Shown here: piece after piece, positions 33,401-44,500 of the stretch
Layout of the letters: every line of letters begins with the position of its first letter
How positions within the stretch are numbered: position 1 is the stretch's first letter
Source of the DNA: Astropecten irregularis
Taxonomy: Eukaryota > Echinodermata > Asteroidea > Paxillosida > Astropectinidae
Assembly (NCBI GenBank): GCA_963971285.1
Contig: OZ020248.1
Span: forward strand, 16,430,001-16,494,000
DNA length: 64,000 bases
Reading direction: 5' to 3'
Program-made: the position numbers and the translations under genes
Notes under the pieces: generated by a model
The model's input: only the letters and a program-made list of their open reading frames with translations
Told to the model about the DNA's origin: nothing
The model's database searches: none

Positions 33401-36400
33401 TGGTTGCCTTAAAGGTAGTATCATACTTTGGTAAGAGACCAAAACAGAAATGTCCACATATTTACGTATAACTTACAGGGTATGCAGATGGTGGTGGTGG
33501 AAACATACAGTTAAACTTTTTTCCCCTGAAATGGTGTATTTATCCAGAAATTAGTAAAGCAACGACCAAAAATCTGTTTCATCTTTTAAAAGATCAAAAA
33601 TAAAAGACTAAAGACTAAAGAAATACTGCGGCTGTTTTTCACTGTTTTCTCAAAAAGTGGGCACCGTATGGGCCTGAAATTTTCACAGATGACTGTAACT
33701 GTATCTATCTTGGTATTTTTGCCCATGAATCTGTATTTCTTTGAAAAAAAAAGAAAGTATGATACTACCTTTAAACTTAACCTTAGTTAATGGGTACAAA
33801 TTTTTGATTACTTTTACCATTGATGATAGTTATGAAATATATGATTTTGTTGTTTGTGGTTTTTTTTCTAGTTGAAGGATAAAATTCATAGCTTGATTTT
33901 TTTCTTCGACCAAATAGATATAATTTCATATTAAATTGTCATATAATTAAAAGATTTTGACTTGAGCTTGATTGGAATGTGTGGTAGATTACAACTCATG
34001 TACAGTATAATTCATACTGTTTATGTCCGTGGATTTGTGATCATGAAACAATATGAATTATTGTGTTTTGCCTGTACAGTGTATATAATATTTGAAACAT
34101 TTATTGGTTTTCAGGGTGCCAGTGTAGAGGTATCTAGTGCTTCGACAACACCAGTTATTGCCTCCACAAGAAACAATGTAAGACCAAGCAATGTATTACC
34201 TTTTTAAAGTGCATTACCTGTACATTCCAAGCACGATGCCTCTATAAACCTTTTTTTTTCAATGAACTATTCATGTGTAATTCCATTTACATGTGTATAT
34301 GGCGAACATTACTGCTCCTGCAATGATAAATGCAGCACAACTAATAATTTTCCTTTGGCTTCGATCACATTCTCTTCACGTAATTCTGCTTAATGACATA
34401 AATTACATGTATGTCATACATTGTTCTATTTTCAGGATACAGATGAATCAATACAGAGGATTATAGCCACAATGCAAAGCACCATGTTTGTACCATTATT
34501 ACCCTTATGTTCTTTGATACCAAACACTGTTGATAACTGTAGTTTTGTTTTTATTTACTTATTTGTGCATGATGTTTTCATTTTGCTTGGTATTTGCAGA
34601 AAACCAGGCAATTAACACTAACAATATAAAATGGCTACTGAAGTTTATTGTCTGCTGAACCCAACATAATCAAGGAGCTCCAAGAAAACATCGGTTAGTC
34701 ACTGCTGAGATTGACAAAATGTGACAGATTACAGATTTTTTGCTTTTCGGCATAGTTGCGGAAAAGCCTTTCTTTTTGTTCAGATATTTTTTTTTTGCTT
34801 TTCCGCATAGTTGCGGAAAAGCTATACTGTTTGTTCAGATTTGTTGGCTTTTCCGCATAGTTGTGGAAAAGCTATACTGTTTGTTAAGATTTTTTGGCTT
34901 TTCTGCATAGTTACTGAAAAGCTATACTGTTTGTTCAAATTTTTGTCTTTCTTCTTGGCTTTTCCGCATAGTTGCTGAAAAGCTATACTGTTTGTGCAGA
35001 TTTTTTGGCTTTTCCGCATAGTTGTGGAAAAGCTATACTGTTTGTTAAAATTTTTTGGCTTTTCCGCATAGTTACTGAAAAGCTATACTGTTTGTTCAAA
35101 TTTTTGTCTTTCTTCTTGGCTTTTCCGCATAGTTGCTGAAAAGCTATACTGTTTGTGCAGATTTTTAGCTTTTCCGATTTTAATCGGAAAAGGTATTGTT
35201 TTTTTTGTTCTGATTTTATTTCTTTCTTCTTCTTCTTCTTTTTCTGTTGCAGACAGACATAGAATCTCTAGTTTTGTTGTTGGAGTTTGTGGGGTTTAGC
35301 ATGGTCAGGGTTAAAAGAGATAAAAGTCCAGATAAAAATTCTTACAACATAAGAATTGTTGTCTCTGCAGGGATGTAGATTGTTCTGCCTGTGAGTGTCT
35401 CGCCACATTCCAACTGATGTTCATGAAAGGCAGGAAGCTGGACCCAGTTACAGCCGATGACATGCTGGGAGACACCTACAAAGTCTTCATCTCCAGATCG
35501 TCTGTGATGGATGACCTACTATCAGAAATAGGGAGTCCGGAGTTCAAACCCAACATACCTCTTTGTGTTGAATTCTTTGGAGAGGATGCCAGCGACTTAA
35601 GTGGTCCTAGGCGTGAGCTTCTAAGGATTGCCCTGAAGGAAGTCTTAGACCGAGTGTTTGTCAAGGAGCAAGATGACAGCTATGTGCTATGTGACAACCC
35701 AGCCTTTACCGACAGAGTGAACAGAGCATCAGGAATTGTATTTGGCAAGTTATCTCTTTTAAGTTTTGCTTTTAAGAATATAATGTGGTATGACAACATG
35801 TTTGTTTCCAGTTTTTTTTCCAGACAATTGTTTGTGACTTTGATATTCTCATTCTCTCCTTGCTATCAGAAATTAATAAATGTTGTCCAAGTGGTCCTAA
35901 ATTACCACTTTGGAAACCGACTGGGATCTATAAAATTGTTTTTAAAGTGAAACAAAGAAATTGGCTTGTGTGGGATTTGAACCTGCAACTACCATTACAA
36001 AGTCTGGTGATCTACCAAGTGAAATTTCAAGCCCTGTGTTGGGGTCAGCAATCTTCTCAGTTACATGTATATCAATGTTTCTCCCCAATGTCATATAAAT
36101 TCCCACTAGAAATAAAAACATATGCTGACATTAATAGCACATTAGTTTTAAACGATTAAAGGATAATACTCTTTTTCTTTAGGGAAAACATTTCTCAGTC
36201 TATCCTCATTTTAATCTTTAAACAGAATGCATTAATTTACTCATTTAAAAGGTAAAACAGGATTAATAAAATGAAAAAAATTGTATTGTTCTTCCACCAT
36301 TTTGGAAGAAAACTTTAGAGAGACTGCCACTGAAGAGACACTGATAATAATGTAGAAATTTTATTCATTTTAGGACTCTCCCTGATCCAAGGGGGACCAC

Positions 36401-37049
36401 CAACAAGTGTCCTGTCAACTCGTCTGGTTGAAGATATGTGTGCATGCATTGCAGACAGGGCAACTGCCTCCACTGCTCTTGCCCAGTTTTGCAGTGGCCT
36501 GAGAACAACTGGGATTCTTCAGGTATCACCCCGTGTGCAGAAATGCAAAATACTTTACATTTACAAACCTGGATAAAAATTATCAAAAAATTATGAAAAA
36601 AATTGCTTGGGGACTGTCAATGTATGCCAATCTGGTAAAGAAAACCCTTAAGAAAAGTGACATTGGTTAGCAATTCCAAAAGATGGTCAGGTGGCTAAAA
36701 CCTTCTCTGTGTAATCCTGCCCTCTACCTGCGTACTGTTGTTTGTTCATGTAAATGAACATGTACATCTTGGTTATTATGGGTGTAAGGCAGTTTTGTGA
36801 TATGCAATTAGAGTAGAAGATTGACTTCATGTATGTAAAGTATTGACAAATAATTGTTTCATGCCATACAGTTGATGCAAACTTTCCCACAATGCAAGAC
36901 ACTATTGACGCAAAAGGCATCCGATGCCTTGACGTTGGCATCTCTTCTGGCCCTTTTCAAGAAGTCCTTCTCAGAGGTTGGCTCCAATGCTAGGCAGAGG
37001 GAAGAGTCTACCATGAGTAGTTTTGTTAGATACCTACGTCAAGTGTCAG
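30477..37049 (+). CDS. G2E3-like HECT-domain protein, 3' end missing
   Basis: Exons with matching phases: 30,477-30,767 (ATG; Ser/Gln/Pro-rich), 31,396-31,459, 31,791-31,965, 32,658-32,949, 33,322-33,366, 34,115-34,177, about 34,436-34,490, an uncertain short exon ending near 34,692, 35,371-35,744, 36,374-36,522 and 36,872-37,049. The fourth exon has FPKLEGGGGFEILR and a zinc-binding CKVCHKQINLADLRNHFEYC, like a UBZ4 ubiquitin-binding finger. The last three form the HECT N-lobe (LCVEFFGEDASDLSGPRREL, GLSLIQGGPPTSVLSTRLVE). HECT proteins are E3 ubiquitin ligases, but the C-lobe with the catalytic Cys is not found downstream. Exon 35,371-35,744 ends in a GC donor (TTTG, GCAAGT), required to keep VFGLSLIQGG in frame. 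An acceptor at 30,441 implies a 5'UTR intron. The join between 34.5 and 35.37 kb is unresolved in phase. Confidence 0.75.
30857..30984 (+). repeat. TTAA MITE, copy 3, internally deleted
   Basis: Both ends are intact (TTAAAGGTAGTATCATACTT and AAAGTATGATACAACCTTTAA), but only 128 bp remain. It lies in the first coding intron of the HECT-like gene. Confidence 0.85.
33409..33774 (-). repeat. TTAA MITE, copy 4, full length
   Basis: TTAAAGGTAGTATCATACTT and AAGTATGATACTACCTTTAA are perfect ends with TTAA on both sides. It is inverted relative to copies 1 and 2 (body reads AGTGGGCACCGTATGGG) and lies in a HECT-gene intron. Confidence 0.9.
34731..35190. repeat. Tandem hairpin array (GCTTTTCCGCATAGTTGCGG units)
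   Basis: Seven or eight copies of a unit of about 50-65 bp. Each starts with a self-complementary core (CTTTTCCGCA, TAGT, TGCGGAAAAG), then CTATACTGTTTGTTCAGATT and a T-rich tail; some units carry an extra TTTGTCTTTCTTCTT. A last unit has a different hairpin (TTTTCCGATTTTAATCGGAAAA). Compensating changes between arms are not consistent, so selection on the hairpin is not shown. It lies in the intron before the HECT exon at 35,371. Confidence 0.85.
35950..36030 (-). repeat. tRNA-like SINE relic
   Basis: The minus strand shows GGTTCAAATCCCACAC as a box B-like T-arm and ACTTGGTAGATCACCAGACT as a degenerate D-arm/anticodon region. It lies in the HECT-gene intron after the GC donor. Confidence 0.5.
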
Positions 37050-37612
37050 GTAATAACCCTTGATAACATTCAGGAAAGGTTATTTATGCTTGCTTCAATT
37101 TCTGTCAGCTACGTAGCTGTCAACAATTTGCATTGCAGCGTCACCATGCAGAATCTGTAGTGCAGGTGTCGGTTATTTGTTATTACTATACCTCATGAAT
37201 ATTTATTCTGATTCTGCCGAACAAAAAAGAAACATGTTGGGAATGGACCAAAGAAGTACCATACAGCTATTTGATAAATATTTATAAGGTATAGTAACAC
37301 AAATACAACAGAATTTTGATGGAGAATAGTGCAAACTTATTAATGATCACTCGTGAGATGATTTGGATGACTATCTCCCTCGGTCACCCAACACCTCTTG
37401 TCATTAGTTTTCACTATTTTCCCGCAGACCATTTTTCATTTGTGTATTAACACTGCACATAGTTAGTTTTAAGTTATTTGGGCAATATTGGTACAGATAA
37501 TCCAATGCCATGTGATTGGCGGTCCACGAATTGGATGACAGGGATTTATGTAGTTGTATAACTTCTTTATAATTGAAACCTTACCCAATTTAACCCCATG
37601 AGATGTCGTACC

Positions 37613-37857
37613 TTTTTTAACAGATCAGCATTTTTGAGCAGACCGGAATCTGTGAGTCCTGAACACAGCTGCTTCCATTGTGTACAGACCGCTTGGTATT
37701 CTTGCTTTTGTGTGGCGGTATTCAACCATTGTGTGCCTGCATTGTTATGCCGAGCTCCCAGATGGCCTCCGGTGGCTGATATGGAGGTCAGCACAAGCAA
37801 AGCAAAAACAATAATAACACGGGCTGAAGGGGTAAAAGGTCTGAAGGAATAATTCAT
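37613..37857 (-). CDS. Hypothetical secreted-protein exon
   Basis: From ATG at 37,857 the minus strand encodes MNYSFRPFTPSARVIIVFAL, then LVLTSISATGG. That is a clear signal-peptide pattern: basic n-region, 14-residue hydrophobic core, and a likely cut after Ala. It continues QEYQAVCTQWKQLCSG with two cysteines and LLKNADLLKK. A possible donor (AAAAAG, GTACGA) follows; read straight through, the frame stops after 96 codons. No family is recognised. A secreted peptide or hormone precursor is conceivable, but the dibasic processing sites expected of a neuropeptide are lacking apart from the final KK. It lies in the 1.5 kb between the truncated 3' sides of the HECT and SPATA20 genes. Confidence 0.35.
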
Positions 37858-38575
37858 TGGGCAAAGAATGTACAGACGAGTGCCAAAGAAATAACATTAT
37901 GCAGTAGCATGTATGTATTGATAACAATGAGTGAAAAACCAAGTTTTATTAAGCTCAGAAAGTTGGAAAGACCTACAGATGTCACTGTGATTTTTATCCA
38001 GTTATAGATTAACCGACCCGGATTTAAAAATCCGGTACAAATGTCCACAAACCATTGACCAAAACTGAAAGGAAAAACACGTAGGACCAACGTTTGGCTC
38101 ATGCTCAACAACCCAAAAAGTGTAGAATACATACTTGAATTTCAATCTCTCATTTTGTCCATTTTTGCCAAGTAGAAACACGCCTGACTTAAACAGAGCA
38201 TTGAATGTAACATTGTATGCAATTTACATTTTATGTAAATGCTTGATCTAGCATTTGATCTAGTAGCACTACCGTGCTAGCGCTGTCATTTAATGAAGGT
38301 AATTGGTTAAGGTAATTACTAAATAAGGTAATTACTGATTTAATATCAGTAACTGGATATGAAAATACATGATTTTGCCCAGCACTACCTACAGATCATT
38401 TTGTATGACTGCATCTATAAAATACACCGAGGGTAACATCAGACTGATAGTGGGAGAAGGATTGTATAAGGCAAAGCCAAACTCACTCACTGACCACATT
38501 AACCAAATTGGCTGCTACAAATTATTACAACTGATTTCTATTTCTCATAATGTTACTACAATAACTTGTTCTTAC
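37858..38575. other. Spacer downstream of the last SPATA20 exon
   Basis: I searched the minus strand for the continuation of SPATA20 and found no exon. GGTAATTACTAAATAAGGTAATTACTGAT is a short internal duplication. Confidence 0.4.
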
Positions 38576-41500
38576 CTGCTCAAAGTTGACATTTCCACCT
38601 GGCCTGACGTCGTAATGTTTGCAGAACACATCGGCCAATAAGATGCTGTCGCTTTCTTCCACGGAGTCCGAGAGCAGACTGCGAATGTCTCCTTCCTCCC
38701 AGACGCAGAATGCGCCTTCCTTTTTGTGCTTAGCATCATGGGAAGGGAATGAATCGGCATCTTCAGCGCTGAAGAAACCACCTGCCTGTGGCATAAGGAC
38801 AAAGGGTTAGCTGGTAAACATGTTGACAATAATACTTATCATTCTAAATATGACCGGTTGCCAGCTAGAATGTCATGTGATCTGTACCAAGTCCAATAAA
38901 ACAATAGGGCTGGATAGCTCAGTTGGTAGAGTGCCTGTATGTTACTATGAGGTTGCAGGTTCGAATCCCGCTCCAGTCAATTTTCTTTAATAAGAATACC
39001 TTACTACTCAGATCCTGGATACGTATTGCAAAATAGAGCGAGCAACGTCTGCAAAGAACTCCTCCTTTGTGATCTGTTTGGGAAAAAAGGAAGAAGAAAC
39101 AGAAATCTTGACTGTTCATTTGAAGGCTGTTCATAAGTTTGGGAATTACACAGACGTTTAAGGCTGGCAAGAGGAGGATTTCAAGCCCGAAGGACTGTGC
39201 CTGGCCAGGCTTTTCAATGTCTAGGCTCAACCATTATAGTTTTATTTCCCTTAAATGGCATGTCCAACATAGGTTAAGGTTGAGCAGAGCAGCTGCAGGC
39301 TGTTCATCATTTGATTTGTCATCCATAAAACAAACCTGTGAAATTTTCAGCTAAATTGAACATTGGAAAACATGCCAAATTGTGCAAGAATAGCTGTCTT
39401 ATTTTTGTTCTTTCCAAGATCAAAAATGTTTTGGTGTTTGGTTTTACATTTTTCAGGATAAATACAGCATTTCAGGCAGAGAGTTGTTCACAGTACGTTT
39501 CTACCACAACCATCTTTATACCCTGTAAAGTCATACGTCAATCTGTAAGCATTTTTGTTTTGGTTTGTTACCATGTTGTACGTGACCTTTAGTAGGGTGT
39601 CCAAACCAGCAAACAGGGAGTCTGAATGAAGTCAAAGTGTTGCTAACCACTAATCTAGGCAGTATGATTTGGGCTGAGACATATGAAGGCTGTATTATCT
39701 TTCCCTGTAAGTACCTGGTAAGCATCAAGGTAAGACACGGCAGCTGACCCTGGTCATACAGCATCTTCTCAAAGTGAGGCACGTGCCAGAACTCATCTGT
39801 AGAGTACCGATGAAAACCCTGTAATCAAAGCAAACACAGGTTTACCAGTCAAAACAGTATGTGATGCATACTGCTCACAACTGGTACTCTGCTTCATTTT
39901 CTATGGATGGGGGAAAGAGTAAAGAAGGAAAACATGTTCCATGGCATATTTCTGAATTTCCTGCAGCCGAAGGATGACTGTATAATTTTTACAGAATGAC
40001 CCAATACATTTCTTTGGCCCAGCTTGAGAAAATCTTCGCCACAGTGAAACCCTGTCTAAACAAAAAGAAGACCAGACATTGCCGAGAGTTCCTATAGAAA
40101 GCACTTGAATAGCGCTCAGCACTTGTGCTAAAAATAGCACCGGATCTCAGACAAACATTGCAACCATGCAAACGTGTGTGCGTGTGCATGTACACTACGT
40201 GTGTGAGTCAATGTTTGTCTGACATCCGGGGATTTTGTGACGTCATTAGTGCGGGACGCTATTCACTGTCCACAAGAAACAGAGGAACAGGGATTATTGA
40301 CTATTTGGTACACCTATGGCTCAGTTGGTGGAGCGCCTGTACGGTGTTCAGGTGGCCAGTTTGAATCCCGCTCCAGTCGATTTGTCTTTGTTCACTTTTC
40401 AATCACAAGAAAATCTTATTTATTTTCAGGCTATTTGCATAAGCTAGGCAGTAAGAGAAAGCCCAAACAGCCCAAGATTTGAATGCTAACTATGAAGTTA
40501 CGATCACTGATGAAAATTATGATGAAACTGCCTGTTCTTAAACCTATTATATCAATCTTGTTCTTATAACCGAATGGACAAGGTGTGGAATCCTGCAAAA
40601 AGAGATTCGTTGCCCATTCCTGCTATCTCTTCCTCCTTTGGAACGTCCTTAGCACCAGCCATAGTCCTGAACTTGGATCCAGCCTAACCTATCCTATGCA
40701 GCCACTCTACTGCCAAGACAAAAGCTACAATTTATGGCTATGGCTTGGTTAGCACATTATCTACATGCATTGAAGAAAAGGCCATGCCTAGTAACGTCAT
40801 TTATGGCTATGGCTTGGTTAGCACATTATCTACATGCATTGAAGAAAAGGCCATGCCTAGTAACGTCATTTATGGCTATGGCTTGGTTAGCACATTATCT
40901 ACACACACTGAAGATAGGCCATGCACAGCAACATCCTTAGCAACAGCCATAGCCATTATAATTGGATCCAGCCTGATGCAGCCACCCTGGTGCTAAGACT
41001 AACCTGTGCTATGTGATCATACATTCCTCCCTTGGCCATGAACCTCAGTGTTTTCAGGCACATATCAAGTCCCTCTTTCCCCGTGCTTGTCTCCGGCCGA
41101 CTGGCGTAATGCCTGAACATGAAGTTGAAGTTGACTACAGGTGAGATACAAAAAAAAAGGGAAACATGACAGATTTTCACCTAACTCTCCTGTCAAATTC
41201 AGACACAGTGGAAAAACAGTTTATTATAAATGGAGTATCACTCTTCTTCCTATGAGATAAAATTCTGGCCTAAAGAAGGGACTCGAAAAATACTATCTCT
41301 GATTGAGTGCCGGTACGGCATTTTGGAGATCGCTGGTTTGAATCCCGCTCAAGTCCTTGTTCACTTTTCATTTATTCATTTTACTTACATTTGTATTAAA
41401 ATGAAGGAGGAACTGGTATTTCAATCCTAGCTGGATCTTCCTCACTAGGATTGAAAAGTCAGGCCCTCCTAGCTACTCTACGCATTTTACGCAATGTATA

Positions 41501-44500
41501 ATTATATCAATGCAAGTAATAAACAGCCGCAAATTGCTCATCAGCCAAAATAATGACCTGAAATTCATAAAATGCTTAGAGGTAGGAGGGCCTGACACAT
41601 TTCGATCCTAGCCGGATCTTTATCGAAGGCAAAGTGACCCAAACTTTGCCTTCGATAAAGATCCTGCTCTAAGCGATATATAATTATTTCAGGTTGATGA
41701 GCAATTTAATGAGCAGATTGGGGCAGTTTATTGCATGTATCGATTTGGAAATAGACCCACTAATAAGGTCCATTCTTCAGGACTGGAATGCAGCATTAGT
41801 GCCGTACCTGGCTGGGGGAACTTTGGGGCGCCACCAAACCCGCCATACTGGGGCTCGTAGGACTGTGCCAGCTGCCGGTAGCAAGTAGCAATGCAGGAGG
41901 TGGGAGACAGGGTGGCAGCACCGGGTAGAGCTTTAGAGGTTGTGGCCTTCTGAAGGGCTTCCAGGATCTTACTGGCTTGTTGCTTCATCTTGTCTGGGTC
42001 TTTATGCCACTAGTTCAGGGGAAATCAAGGAAAGTAGGAGATAAACTTTTACCATTGAGAGATCTTTAAGTGCCACACATAGTCCTAATATGGTTCTTAA
42101 TTGAGTATTAGACTGTTCCAATTTGGAAGCTTCTCAAGCTTTTCCTTGGCAAGGAAGCAAGAGGGTAATGACACTAAGGCAATGAATGACCAGGGGCGTC
42201 AAGGTAATGACTAGGGGCACCAAGGAAATGATCAGGGGCACCAAGGCAATGACCAGTGGCACCAAGGCAATGATCAGGGGCACCAAGACAATGACCAGTG
42301 GCACCAAGGCAATGATCAGGGGCACCAAGACAATGATATGGGACACCAAAGTAATAACCAGGGACACCAAGAAAATTTACCAGGGCTATCAACGCAATGA
42401 CAAGGGGCCAGTGTTTCCCCTGCCTATTAAATTGTGAGGCGGCCCGCCTCACGGTTTTTGGGGACCGCCTCGCACATTTTTTGCCAACACTGCCGCCTCA
42501 CGCTCACAGAAACAAAAATAATATTTTTTATTATACAATAAGCTGAAAATCACAGAAATGTTTAATAATCTTTATAAAAACACAAACATTTACGCTTAAA
42601 AGCGGAAGATGAAAGCGCTTTTTCCATTCCGAAGCTCTAAAAAACGAAACGTAACACTTGCACAGCGCGTGTATGTACGGCCGAGCGGCACACACAACGC
42701 ATACGGCCGGGCGACACAGCTCACACAACGGCAGACATAATCTCCACCGCACGGTGCACAGTGCCTATACAGCGAACACGCGGTCTTGGTATACATTCTC
42801 ACGAAATAGACTGATATGCCTTCACTGGTTCGCGCGCCCCCTGCCTAAATAATGTATGCACTGTCGTGAGGCTGTAACCAGCGTTGATCCGTTCGTTACA
42901 CACGTGCATGGTGCATTTGAGATCAGCGGTGTTCGGTGGACTTTATCGAATGTTTTTGAACAAATAAATGGCCGCACTCAGAGGAATTCTTTTCGACATT
43001 GATTTTTAGTCATTTTTACCTCAAATTCGCTAGGAATGGATACTTCCACGATCCACGCACGGTGCATGGCTGCTCATTTTGCTTGCGCCAAAAACTCGAC
43101 ACCAAGATAATCCTTAGGATGGTGATTGGTGAATTAAATCACGCTGAGTTAACGCACCTCCATGGTTAACGTAAGCAAGTTTTGTTAGCTAATGTTTTCG
43201 TACATGTTTTCTCAAAAAGTTGCGGGTGAATAACAAAAATGCACAAAGAATGTACAAGCATAACGGATCAGAAAACAAATAGTTTATGATCTAGGAGTAG
43301 AGGTACAATGTAGGTGCCGCAATGTTTCACCAAAAAGCCACCTATGATATTGAATGATAGTTGTTGTTTTCAAAACCCATAGCGTTACGGCACCCCTGAA
43401 AAGTGACAGCTAGTGCTAGGCTCATCGTGATAGAGCCTTATAGTTCTCGCATAGCCTACATTTTTCAAACATGTTTGGCCGACCAGACTTAAAGGTTACG
43501 AGGTGTGTCAATTCATTATTTGGTGTTTACAATTCAATTTGTGATCAAGACTTAATTGTAGGCCCCTAAACACTACCTAAAGGTAAATAATAATATTCCA
43601 TATGTGGACTTGTTTTTGTTTTCATTTATTTGTATCATTCTTATAAAAAAAATTAACAATTTTTTTTTTTAATTAACATTTTTTTTTTTAACAAGAATAT
43701 AGGATCAGTGTTAAAAACAAATACAAAACAAAAGCAAACATTACATGATGTAGGTATATAAACTGAGTTCTTAAGAAGTGGGCCCCGGACATCACGCGGT
43801 AAGGGCTTCGCGCGTCGTCGCGCCGGGTCCATACCCAGCAAAATTTCATTTACCACCTCACGGCTACCAGCAACCCAGGGGAAACACTGCAAGGGGCACC
43901 AAGGTAATGATCAGGGACACCAAGGCAATGATCAGGGGCACCAAGGCAATTCTTCTGCATCACAACTCACCTGACTGACAATACTCTGTACAATTGTCCC
44001 AAATCCTGGCCGGCCGAAACGATCCTGCGGCGGAAAGTACGTTCCCCCAACAATGGGCTTGAGGTCAGGGGTCAGCCAAACGCTCATTGGCCAGCCGCCT
44101 CCTCCACTAGTTGCCTGCAAAGATGACATAAACAGCTCACAAATTAGGCTCCGATCCTACAAATGATGTCAGCTTTGTGTAAACATTTTCATATCCAGTT
44201 GATATACAGTTGATATGACCCAGCCAAAAAGGCCATTTATCAGCTGACATCAAAATGTGACAGGGAACCAGTGGCAATTAGGAAAATTTTTGGCTATGGC
44301 TTATAATTGCATACCGGTGTATGGAGAACAGCTGCAGCCTGTACCATACACTGTTGCATAAATGCAAGCCATAGCCAAATAAATGGGTCACGGCTAAGCA
44401 CTGAAAACATGCTAATCAAACAGGTTCCCCAGTAAAGAAATGTATAAGACGCATGTTGCACATGACTGGTACCTGGCTGTTAGCCTGAAAATTGCGCTAA

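Noticed and set aside
34731-35190. CRISPR-like direct repeats
   Set aside because: Animal genome, tandem units without unique spacers, no cas genes. It is a minisatellite. The same holds for the arrays at 23.5 and 42.2 kb.
38908-38978. Functional tRNA gene (also 9,800, 24,620, 40,310 and 53,799)
   Set aside because: Box A and B are good, but anticodon stems do not close with a 7-base loop, the acceptor ends mismatch in several copies, and all share SINE heads and tails.
40734-40940. Repeat protein ([19 protein letters not shown] units)
   Set aside because: Results from three tandem copies of a 69-bp DNA unit inside a SPATA20 intron; no start context or homology.
42186-42437. [14 protein letters not shown] heptapeptide-repeat protein
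   Set aside because: The 21-bp minisatellite reads open in several frames on both strands; intronic and split by a transposon.
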